A stretch of DNA of 64,000 bases, taken from NCBI GenBank assembly GCA_014706385.1, contig JACGZH010000002.1:620001-684000 (forward strand), in the 5' to 3' direction. A program made the translations under genes and the position numbers. The DNA is from Phaffia rhodozyma. Lineage: Eukaryota > Basidiomycota > Tremellomycetes > Cystofilobasidiales > Mrakiaceae. Below the pieces are notes generated by a model. The model was not told where the DNA came from, searched no databases, and worked only from the letters and a program-made list of their open reading frames with translations. This document shows, piece by piece, positions 33,237-44,400 of the stretch (positions within the stretch are counted from its first letter, which is position 1; each line of letters begins with the position of its first letter).

Positions 33237-34355
33237 CCTGAGTATGCGAAAGTGCTTGTCTTGAGTATCCTACTCGCGTCTTCAAAGAAAGCCAGTCAAA
33301 TAGAAGAAGGAAGAATGGAAGGGTGAAGAAAGCAATCTATGGAAAGAATGACTTGAGTAGGTGAATGAGCGAGTGGGCCAAGGGTAAAATTGAATTGATG
33401 ATATAGAATGAGAAGGTATAAGATAAAATGATGTAAAAAGGAGAGGAGTAAGGTTCGGAACTTTTATTCCGCCGGTGCTCGTGCCTCCCGGGGAGATCCC
33501 CATCTTATATGTTCCGGAACTCGACTCACGGGCCAGAGTCTGTCCGTGTGAGGAACGACGAGAGGGAGGCGAAGCGAATACCCAAGGATTCTACGAATGA
33601 CCGAGACAGCTGGGCCAACGCGACTGCGCCCGAAAATTCATTCGCCGAAAGCCGTTCAAGAAGGTTTCACCTGCCGGTCTCAGAGCTCTCGCGGGTCTCT
33701 CGCGGCCCTGCTGAGAAGAGCAAACTAGATTGACCGCCCGTCGAATCCGCGCAGCAATTGTCCGCAGCTCGTGATCGCTACGGCTGCCATCTCGAAAGAG
33801 GTCCAGCGGCTAGTGTGGCATCCGTGCGAATGATCGATGCACAGCAGCGCATTGCCAGACGTTTCTTGTTTTAGTCGACCCAGACAAGACGCCTGAGCGT
33901 TTGACTAATGAAAGTGTTCTTTGTACAATACAGTCTTGAATACTCTCATGAAAAGAAATACGAATCAGTACCATACTTTTCATTTCCGATACATCTTCCT
34001 TCAAGTGTGATTGTAGAACGATAGACTTGTGATTGATAAAACTGTCTTTGAGCTGCTTCGTCTTTGTGTTCTTTTGTCTTTTTGTCTGCCGTGTTCTTGG
34101 CAGCCCTCATCGTTAGGCCCTGCGTGGGTTTCTAAATAAGAAAAAAAATTGGTCTTACTGCTTTTAAAACTATAAACTAGTCCGCGAGCAAAAAGACTAA
34201 GAAGATATCCGAAATATTTCTAATGCTTAAAGGAACAAAACCAGCCCTGCACGCTTACGTAACGGTAATTTATCTCACGACGCGTCCTCGTTCCCTCTCT
34301 TCTGCTCGTCCGTTATCTATTCTCTCATTGCTACAGACATCGATCGGTAGATCCC
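33237..34355. other. divergent region AhpC-like / helicase, with GC-rich island
   Basis: 1.1 kb between divergent starts. A GC-rich island spans about 33520-33850. It contains a 74-codon ATG frame (33509-33733) rich in Arg and Ser, and is followed by a TTTT run near 33867. I cannot say whether it is a small protein, a structural RNA or neither. I looked for RNase P/MRP, SRP and snRNA motifs by eye and saw none. The remaining AT-rich part is a plausible promoter. Confidence 0.45.
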
Positions 34356-37300
34356 ATGCTACGCTCAATCAACAGGATAGCCCCTAGGAGGGGCTCTCTG
34401 TCAATCTTTCGAGTGAGGGGTTCTCCTATGTTGTCTTTGAGACCATCGATCCGAACGATACATCTCGAATCCCTTAATGCGGCTCAAACTCAAGGTTCGC
34501 TATATCTTCTCTAAGAAGCGAAACTACTCTTGTTCCCTCTATCTTACTGATGATTAGACGGACGAGCCGATCGAGAATCATGACGCCTGGAAAACACAAT
34601 GCTCATTTTTCTCAAAACGCCTCTGCTCATCTTCAGCTGTAATCACGTCTCCCGCATATCCTCTCCAGATTCTGGCCGGTCCGGGAACGGGAAAGACCAG
34701 GGTGCTAACCTCCCGGATCATTCATCTGATCAAACACCACGGCTTCAAACCAGAGAGTATTTGTGCCGTCACGTTCACCAAGCGAGCTGCCGCAGAAATG
34801 CAAATCAGGTTGCACACGATGTTGGGAGGCGATGTCGCTTCTAAACTTGTCGTTGGTTCGTTTCGATTCTCTTTCCCCATAGTCTGAGCCAGAACATGAC
34901 AGACATTCAGCTGACAAAAGAGAGAGTATTTCAACAATCCTATAGGGACGTTTCACTCAGTATGCCTCAGATATCTTCGAAAATATCATCTAGAGGCTGG
35001 ACTTCCTCCAACATTCCAAGTGATTGATGAAGAAGTTGCGTTTGGCCTGATGAGTAATCTGATTCGGAGAAATACATCAAAAATCATGAAGATGGAGAAA
35101 TCAGTTCCATTCCCCGGGCCTACTCTCGCTATGGTTAGCGCCATCAAGATGTCGGAGCGAGAACCCAAATTGGATAGCGTTATAGAGTTGGTATGTTCAG
35201 ACACTTTCACCTTCCTGCTCGACCATCGGCACGTCGAGCTCAATATTGGGGGAAAAAAGTATTTTGCCTGACTCATGTAATCTATGATGTCTGTTTTCTG
35301 TCTGCAGCTATATCTTGAATATCAAAAAGAGCTGAGAAGAAGGGGTCAGCTGGACTTTGATGATCTATTGGTCTATGCGGTCGACGTAAGCACGTCCATC
35401 TTGCATCTTGTCATGCTTTGTCGAGAGATCGAACCGAAATTCATCCGTCTCTCTACTATTTGGACTCGTGCTAGCTTTTCGAAAGGCATCCCGAGTGTTT
35501 GTCCTCGATTGTTTTGTTAATTTAATATCTTAAAAGCGTACTCAAATACGACACTGACATTCCCTTGCGGCTTGCTCGGTGTGGGTTCTCATGAATCATA
35601 TTTTCTCGCAGTAACACGCAATATCAAGCATATCTTCATTGATGAATTTCAGGTACAAACTTCTGATCCTTCTTGTGTATCTCCCTAGATTGATTTTTTT
35701 TTCTGTTGTGGGTTCCAATCAACATCCAAAAGGATACAAATTCCATCCAGTACAAGCTCGCTAAGTAAGTAACATTGACTTTTGTTATTTTTCCTAGCAT
35801 TTTGTACCAACACTGATTTTCTTACTTGACGGTGGTCCTATAGACAGTTCACGGATTCAAAACGAACGATGACCGTCGTTGGAGACCCTGATCAAAGTAT
35901 TTATGGCTGGCGATCGGTGAGATATTTATTAATTTTTTCCCCAATCGATTTTTGTATTGGTCTCGGGTAATCCGGACACCTGACGAGATGTACTCTTCTT
36001 CCGTTCTCTGCTGTTACCCTCTGCGCGGGGCGAAAAATCATAATCTCTAGGCTGTCAAAGAGAACATGGAAAACATGTACCGAGATCTTCCGGATTGCTC
36101 CCGAGTTTTGTTGGAAGAGAATTACCGTTCGACCGGCCATATCGTGGCAGCCTCTGATGGAATTATCTCTCAAGGTCAGTAGAATCTATATACTTATCAT
36201 GCGCGCTCCTATGCTGATGCATCTTGATCTCGTATCATTACTGAACGCCTTACAAACCTTCGGCCTGATCCTGTTTTGTCTCAAAGACATTCACAGAATT
36301 GACAAACGTATGTTCTTCGTAGTTGGTTCAAGATACTTGTTTCCCATCTGACACAATGGTTGCTTCTATGCCCCCTTCTCTCTTTCGGCTGGATCGGTAG
36401 ATCTGTGGACGGCAAACCCTCGAGGGAAACTTGTGTTTACAAAGTGTTTTGATCGGACTGATGACGAAACCCACTTCTTTGCAAAGGAGATTGTCAGGCT
36501 TAAGATCGCTTATGGCCTAGAGTACAGTGACTTTGCTATTCTTAGTCAGTACCTTCTCGAACGGGTTTCTCTTTTCTTACCCGTCGTTGAAACAGTCTTT
36601 GGGCATGAACAGTGCGATATAACGCCCAGTCAAGAGCGATCGAGCAAGCTCTAAAAGAGCTGAACGTTCCCTGTCGGATATTGAACGACCAAAGGGTGTG
36701 TCAATGTTCTTGGTTTTCGTCGCTCTTCATCTTGCTTTTGTAATCGAAGCTTATCGGATTCCTTACGTCTCACTCGACAAGTACTACTACAGACCGCAGA
36801 TTCGGGCGATCATCGCGTACCTGCGTTTAATAGACGATGAGACTGTGGAGGTATGGAAGAGCTTTCTATTTTGTCGCCTTCTCTATATGATGAGTTAGAT
36901 AATAGTGCTAACGCCGAATGTCTTGGAGCTTCAGTCTGCTTTCCAACATGTGTTTGATGTGATTGCATCAAGTTCTGAACCTCTTGTGGGTCTCTTCATT
37001 CTTTCTCCCGATGGTAGACCCTTCCTTTTTCACTCTGTCTTGGGGCTAACTATGTCTCCCTCTCCCTCTCATGATATTGGTATGATATCAAACACACAGA
37101 CGACCAAAAAGATTGTTCACATCGCAGAGAAGTACGGAGTTCCGTCAATGACGTATCTTCGGGGTCCGAGACTCGAACTGACCGGGTTAGAACGAAGTCT
37201 TGTAACCTCGTTTCTTCATGACCTGGATAAGATCCGGAAATTCGCCTACGAAGTCCGTAGACCACCTGTTGATGTAGCATTCCCCCGGAGAGTGTGTGTC

Positions 37301-38952
37301 TATGTCCATGCAGCTAATAGATTGTCTTGCTTCATTCTTCTTTCTCTGTTTTGTCCATTGAAGGGGGCGACGATCAGCCAGTTGATCGACTATGTTGTCG
37401 CCGTGATTCGTCCGGAGCTCATCTGGGATAGTAGTCCAGATCAAGTGTTGAGCTGGAAGAACATTGTGGAGCTTAAAGATTTCGCCACTAAATTTCAGCT
37501 TTCCAAGAAAGAGATGAGAGCCTTGAAGCAGAATGCCCAGACGGCATGTTCAGACTCGTTGACACGCTTCTTGCTCAAGACTTTCCCTGGTGAGATTGAA
37601 GAAGGTGTTGGAGAGCAGGTTCCCGTATGTATATTGCTGAGTATCCCACGCGATTCGTCTTGAAACTGACCAGATGCCTCTTTATCGGTCTTTGATTCTT
37701 AAGGAGGTCGTGATCTCTACAGTTCATAGAGCGAAAGGATTAGAGTGGCCGGTCGTATTCATCCCTGCTGGTCAGTTGTTTCAAATAACAGTTTCCCTCA
37801 ACCTGTCTATCAGATTGAAATGACAGACATGTTACATGACAAGGAAAGACGACTAACAGAAAGTATACTTGGGTATGATGTTGACGTGTTCGATAGTCGA
37901 ACACGGATTCTTTCCAGTAAAACATGTGGACCAGAAAGACACAGAAGAAGAAAGGTCAGTAGTAGTTTATCGCGCTCTTTGACTTCTTCAATAGATGTCG
38001 AACTGTGTATTTGGTGTTGATTGAATTGTTGGTTAATCGTTCAGACGAGTTTTTTTTGTTGGTAAGTGGGGTTTCTGCATCGTTTAGTATGTTACTTGTG
38101 AGCAGACTATCACGTAGCTCATTTGTCCCTCCTTTTCACGGCTTTGGAAGCTGCAACTCGAGCCCAAGCGTTGCTCGTAAGCAAGTTGTTTCATACAGAT
38201 TCATAGCTTTCACATCCGTCGATCTCTGACTCGACTTGAATATTCTTGGGGAACAGTTCCTGACGCATAGTAGATCAAGGCAAGGGTATCGATCCAAGTC
38301 TGCATGTGTGGTATGTCCTCTATTCACTTTCTCTTCAGGAGTTCAAGTCTGATGAGTCGGCTATTCATGTGGTCGACTTAATTTCCCGAAACAGCCATCT
38401 CCATTCCTTGTTGAGGCGCTCCGCGACCAGGTGAGTCTTTTATAGAGTTCACTCGGACCTTCTGCTCTTCGCTCTTCCCCCTTTTTGTCTAGACACTGAT
38501 AGAAAAAACTGGGGTTCCTTTCAATTCTTTAGAAAATCCTATACACGGATGAGTACCCAGTTGTCACGGCTGACTCAAGAATAGCCATGTACAATCTCCT
38601 ACGTCGAGATATACCGAATGCTGAAGAAATTGAGAGGGATATTGCCATCTCGTTCGTTCCGTCTATAGAATCTGCTAATAGAAGTCAAGTCATCTCACCT
38701 CTTGCCTTTTTGATGTTTCTCCTTCTTTCCGTCAACGCCGTTCTATAATCAAGCGATATACCACTAGACCCAAGTGATGCCTACTACCTCGACTCGAATC
38801 GTCGTCCCATCACTACCTTCGAATCATCTCAGGTATCTCTCTCACCAGTTCCACCTCTCAGCCCGAACACGGCTCAATACGAAGCAAAAGTCATGGAGTT
38901 TGAGTCGACTCAGGCTTTGCTCACTTGGTTTTTCCGCTCAAAATCTCTATGA
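34356..38952 (+). CDS. UvrD/Srs2-type SF1 DNA helicase, possibly mitochondrial (Hmi1-like)
   Basis: ATP-dependent 3'-5' DNA helicase of the UvrD/PcrA group. Motifs in order: LESLNAAQTQ (Q motif), LQILAGPGTGKTRVLTSRI (Walker A), ICAVTFTKRAAAEMQIR (Ia), LVVGTFHSVCLRYLRKYHLE, RGQLDFDDLLVYAVD, HIFIDEFQDTNSIQYKL (Walker B), TVVGDPDQSIYGWRSA (III), LEENYRSTGHIV (IV), YRIPYVSLDKYYYRPQIR, VVISTVHRAKGLEWPVVFIPA (V) and EEERRVFFVAATRAQALL (VI). It ends WFFRSKSL. The N terminus MLRSINRIAPRRGSLSIFRV is rich in Arg/Ser and free of acids for about 40 residues, as in a mitochondrial presequence. More than a dozen introns. Nuclear Srs2 versus mitochondrial Hmi1 cannot be settled here. Confidence 0.88.
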
Positions 38953-39253
38953 TCATCTGGGTAGGCGTGCGATTGGATAACGGGTCCTCCTTGACTCTTC
39001 GACTCTCGTCTTCTATGTCTTTTTTCTCTAGAACCCTTGGGGATTTTATGTTCTAATCGATCTATGTATGTACATGTATGAACAAAAAGAAGTATATCTG
39101 ACAGCTTCGAGATGAACGATTTTCACTTCGTCTCAAGGCCAACATCGTGACGAACGATCATACAACAGTTGTGACAGAAACAATTCCTTTCGTCACCTCT
39201 GACTCATCCCGCTGATTCTGATTCTCTGTTAAGGTCTCAATTTCAGACCGACT
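38953..39253. other. convergent 3' region helicase / IRC22
   Basis: About 300 bp between two stop codons. No gene seen. Confidence 0.55.
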
Positions 39254-40726
39254 TCAGGCCCTCTTTCCCTTCCCAGCCTTGGCTTTTCCACCTTTTGACT
39301 TTCCAGACTTCGACTCTCCACCGGACGTACCGGCACCACCGCTGGTGAAGCCTTCGTCACCGCTGCTTACAGCTGAAAGCTTATTACCGGTGTTACGCTT
39401 CTTGAGGTTGAGGTGACCGGCTGGGATCCACTCCTCCTGTTTCAGACGAAAATGAAGGCGAGGAACTCAAGTCAGCAGAAGGAATAGGTGATGACATTCT
39501 GCAATAAGCAAGGGAGCGAGGTAGAGAGGGATCAAGAACGAACCTCGTAAGGCTTGACGCTCTCTGGGTAGCTCTTTCCCGCCGCAGCAGGCACGACCTT
39601 CGCTTTCTTCCCAGTTCCAGCTGATCCAGAGGATTTCTTTCCTCGAATAGGTGCAACAAAAGTCTTGTAGATCCAGTTTCCAATGAAAGCGGCAAACCCA
39701 ACGAGGATGATGTATAGGAAAAGAAGGGAGGGATCAAAGAACGATGATGGGGGCTCGACAACCTATGAAATTCATTCATCAAGTTATGAGTTGGGAGAGA
39801 TTGATTAAGAGCGTGAAGGCATGATTTGAGACGAAGAAGAAGTTGAACGAACAGAGACGGTCGAGTTGAAAGCGATGACCCGGAAGGGCTGTTTCGAGGC
39901 ATCCAAAAGGTCGACAAAGACCGTAAGGCCAACATCTCGGGGCTTGAACCTGATCAATAGGGAGAGAAGCAAATAGGCTCCTGCCGATCAACTAGGCTGA
40001 AAACAGTCAGAAGAGACAGAATGACTTACTCGGAATAGAAAGAGTAAGGGAAACTAGAAATGAACGCGTGAACACCAACAATAATGATGTAAGTTTTTTA
40101 TGCTTTTTATGAACTTCACCTCATCATAGCAGCCTTTGTCCTTCCTGAGCCATTCCTTTAAAATCCCTCGAAAAGAAATTGTTAACTCACGTCAGGTTCG
40201 AGTTGCCAAGAACGGGAGTCGAGAACTTGTGATCCGAGGTCTGCTCAGAGCAAGATCAAAGCGCCTGTTCGTCAGTTGCAACTCTCGAGAAGAACTGAAC
40301 TGACGGATATAAGATCACGTTCTTACGTTTCGGATGAGCTTCCAGTGCTTTTCAGGATCATGGAAACTAGCAGAGGCTGAGACGAGCGTGATGTCCTCAG
40401 GTCCGTTCTGAAGAGTGATGTGGAGAGGGTTTTGCTGTCCATTCTTGACTGATCATGCCGCGAGAAAACAAAATCAAAAAGGTCAGTCTGAAGAAAGCTC
40501 AGTAAAATAACCAGAGACGCTTCAAGAGCGATATGGTCGAGTAAATGAGCGAACCTAAGGCAAAAGGATTCGAGGGAGGAAACTGCGATGGCCAGGAGAG
40601 GACGAAGAAAAAAAAAGCACGACATCAGCAAAGAGATGACAGAGGACATAGGCCCGAGGATATACGACCACGCGATCAATTACCTACCTTGGCAGTCGCT
40701 TCAACGAATTCACGAGAGGCAGACAT
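39254..40726 (-). CDS. IRC22: translocon-associated protein alpha-like (IRC22/TRAP-alpha)
   Basis: ER membrane protein of the TRAP-alpha/Irc22 family, associated with the Sec61 translocon. Exons join to read FVEATAKVV/KNGQQNPLHITLQNGPE and DITLVSASASFHDPEKHWKL, then HKFSTPVLGNSNLTFPYSFYSEFKPRDVGL, DLLDASKQPFRVIAFNSTVS and VVEPPSSFFDPS. The membrane segment is LLFLYIILVGFAAFIGNW, followed by a basic tail ending GKSKGGKAKAGKGKRA. This is the luminal beta-domain, one membrane helix and a Lys-rich cytosolic tail. The ATG at 40724-40726 gives MSASREFVEATAK, with no signal peptide. A true upstream signal-peptide exon is expected between 40730 and 41050, but I could not place it, so the start is uncertain. 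Confidence 0.82.
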
Positions 40727-41407
40727 GTTGGTGTTCTGTGAGATGTACAAGCGAACGTTGGATGATGGTTGGATGAACAAGTCGGTCGATGAGTGGGCGT
40801 CTTGCGATTTAATTAGTCAAATAGATTTCATTCCGAATGGACACAGCCTGGGCGATCGCTTCGTGTCTTTTCGGATTTCTAAATGTTGTCCGCGCTCACC
40901 AAGAAGAAGATTGCTCGCTTGCGTTTCCTTGTTACTAACTTCAGTATCAAACTGAAGAGTCAGCATGAACGATATAAGCCTGAGCAAAAGAAACAGTTTT
41001 TGAAACGAATGATCACGACTCCAGGAGATGCAAATATCAGAGAACAATCAATTAGCCAAAGAACAGAACCCTAGCTCCTTGAAGCGCGCTTAAAGAGACA
41101 CAAGAAGCACACGATCACACTCAACAAGACACCGAGAGCAAGTAGGTAGTAGACGCGGTAATGGTGAATAAATCGAATCAGATAGGAAATTCGGTCAAGA
41201 AGTAATAACTTGGGTATATGTAGACTGGGAGATAACGAGAAAGATCAAGAGCAACGATTACAGAATGACAAAAAATCGAAAGGGAATAAGATACAGATGG
41301 AATCTGGAAAGAAATATAGAAGCATATTCAACGCTCGAAACAAGATGCCTTGATCAGAAGAATAAATATGAAAACATAAAGGGAAAGACCTGATAGGGCA
41401 AAAAGGC
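40727..41407. other. region upstream of IRC22, purine-rich on plus strand
   Basis: A missing 5' exon of IRC22 may lie here. A GTGAGC donor candidate at about 40900 follows an open minus-strand stretch, but its frame does not look like a signal peptide. From 41050 to 41400 the plus strand is purine-rich and probably forms the 3' UTR side of the next minus-strand gene's stop. Confidence 0.45.
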
Positions 41408-44400
41408 TACTTCTTTGTCCTCGTGTTTGTCCTTGCAGCCGTGGCTTTTTCTGAAACTTGCTCCTCTGGCTCAGCCGTCGCCGTTCTGGCTCTCGTCGTT
41501 CGTCCTACAGGTTTCGGAGGAACTAATTTTGATACCAGGGCCGATTTAGCAATAGCGATCACGTCCGATGAGTTATCCAGCAGTCGGTTTGAAGGCTTGG
41601 CCGTTTCATTCTCCTAAGGTAATGAAAGACAAAATATATAGCTTAAGAACGAGGTCACAATCGTTAAAAAAGAAAAAAAGAAAAAAAAAAGCAGAGCCAA
41701 CCTTGTCATCCTCGATAGAAGAATTTGTGGTCGTTCGTCGCTTTTTGATTACCGGTAAGGAAGAGTCATCTTCTCGATTCGGTCTTAACTCCAACGCCGC
41801 CACACCCGGTCTAACAGGATTCTTTCCCTTCGCCGCCGTTGTTGCCGCTTTCATCTTTGTGCTTCTAGCTCGAGAAGATGGAGCGGGTGGAGTTTCAATC
41901 TCCAGAATATCCTCATCCTCTTCCAACGTTTCTAATTCAATCGGCTCTGTTTTAACTGATACAACCCTCGACCCCATGTTCCCGGTCGTGGAAGATACAG
42001 GCACTCGACCGCTTCTCGTTTTAGATCCTATCGCTTTAGAATCAATCTGTTCCTGGGACGCTAGAGTCAATACAGGCGTCATTCCTTTCCTAACCATACC
42101 AGCCGATCTGGTCGGTTTCACGGGAGCCTGGGCTGACGAGACAGATGGTGTGACCGAAGCAGCTCGGGTCGTTCGACGAGCAGGAAGCCTACTGACCGAG
42201 ACTGAGGAAGAAGTGAGAGAAGTAGATGTTGTTGTTGCAGGCTGCTCGCTTGCTGCTCTCGATGTCGCTCGACGGGTCCGAGGCGGCGAAGGAGGAGCAA
42301 TAGGTGAAGAAACGTCAGGACGACTCGAGTCGACCAAAGACTCGGATTCGGAAGCAGCGGTCGTGGTGGACCGCGCGGAAGTCTGACGAGTCTTCGGTCT
42401 AGGCAAATTCGTGATTGTTGACCCACTCTTGTGCTCGTCGACAACCTCAATGCCCGTTGTGATTGAGACCGAATTCGAAGATGAAGTAGTAGTAGATCGG
42501 ACATCGATCAAGTGTTCCGTGGAATCTTGACCCACGATTTGATCGCGTTTGTCTTGAAGCTTCCCCTGAGTCTTGTCATTTTCAGCATCATCTCCATGAA
42601 TTTCCTTATGATCAGTCACCGCACCAGAGATGTTGAAGTCCGCTGCTTGCTCGAGATCAAGCAACGAGTCTTCTAAAACAATTAACAGACTTTCGTCAGG
42701 GTTCTCTACAGCCGTTTCCTGACCCAAAGGCTCCTCCGTTAGAGACAGAAGCTCGTCCCTAGACGCAAGGGGCCTCACCACAGAAGGTAATTCCGAAAAG
42801 AGTGATCCCGTCTCTTCGGACAATTGGAATATCGATTCAACGCCTTCTGAGTAAGATGTTGACGGAGATTCTGCGATAGGTTCCCTAAAGAGAGATCTCA
42901 TTCCACCGAACCGAGGGGTAGAAGGAACAGCAGAAGAAGTGCTGAACAGATGTCGCAGGCCGCCCATATTTGGAGTAGGCGGCTCTGGACGGGCAGAGAG
43001 ACGTGAAGGCTGAAGATTGGGCGACCCAAGGAGAGGCACAGAGGACTGATTGAGAATGCTCTTTGGCGTGGAGGTCAACAATGTGGAAGCTCTCAAGGGG
43101 GTACCTGGAGCGGACGGAGAAAAAGGAGTCGCGCCCAACAAGGTATGTCGAGCCATGCTTTTCCTCTTTAGCTTTTCAGCCTTCTTGGCAAGAAGCTGAA
43201 GAGGTGTCCGTTCTTCATCTGAAGATGAATCATTCAACTCTGGGATGGCTAGAGGAGTCCCCAAGGGCTTCTTCCGAGGGGATTGCAAGTCTTTCATGTC
43301 AAACTCCGAAATCTTAGGTAGCTGTCGAGGAGCAGAGGCAAGAATAATTGCAGATTCTCGTCGTTTAGCGGCAGCCTTTCGTTTAGTAAGACATCAAGCC
43401 CGTAGATAGTGTGAACAGAAGTCAGATACCGATTATTACTCAAGATAGACAATAGCAGGAGGGCCGGCGACCGACCTTTCTCAAAGCTTCCTGCTCATCC
43501 TTGGTCTCCTCATCTACATCTTCTTCCACGGTCCTTACCCGTTGGACTCGAAGAGGCGGTCCCAGACTACTTCTTCGCCCTGCCTCTTCTTTCCAAACCT
43601 TGGAAAGTGCGTTCAAACTTCTGGGCTTGGAAGCAGAGGCTGGAACCTGAACAGGTGGACCCAAGTTTCTTGACAAGTTGACCTTGAAATCCGCGGATGA
43701 GACGGCTTGCGGTGTGTAAAATCTCGTTTGAATTGGTCGAGCGGCCTGTACAAATTCGTGTCATATGTCAATATCAGGCTACGGAAAACCTTTTTTTATA
43801 TACTTCACAAGATTAGACCAACCTGAGGCGTTCTCAAAATAGTCGGAGTGGAAGGTCCCGGAGGCAAAATATCATCTAGGCTCGTTTCTTCCTTCTTGAT
43901 CTTGAATGACCTTAGGTCAGGTTTCTGCTCTTCCTCACTCTCGCTCCCGCTACTGAGTTCTACAATCAAATTCTTTTCGACCTCTTCGAACGCCTCATCA
44001 TCACTTTCTGATTCGCCAATCGAACCGATCGAGACCTCCTGATCAGCGTAGTTATCCATTGGCTTTCATCAAAGTAGGAAGAAAACGAAGAGAGCGAAGC
44101 GGCGATCAGCTTCCAGTTATACAAACGTATCAATATTCGCTGAGGATAGAGTCTACCTTGATTTCACTTGAATCTTCATCGGATGAATCTTCATCGGACA
44201 CATCTTCATCAAGTAGATTATCTTCTACGTATTCCTCTTCAGGAGACTCTACTGAGTCTCTCTCATCGATTCTATCAGAGTGCTCTTCATCTTCCAGTCC
44301 AACAGAAAATGCTTGTGCAGCAGCCGGATTTACATCCTCTGTCGGCTCATTTTCCTTATCGATATCTGTCTCTTCCTCCTCATCTGATGATTCTGAATCG

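Noticed and set aside
41568..42386. 272-codon plus-strand open frame
   Set aside because: Exact antisense of the low-complexity C-terminal exon of the Ki-67-like gene, whose splice structure and continuation support the minus strand.
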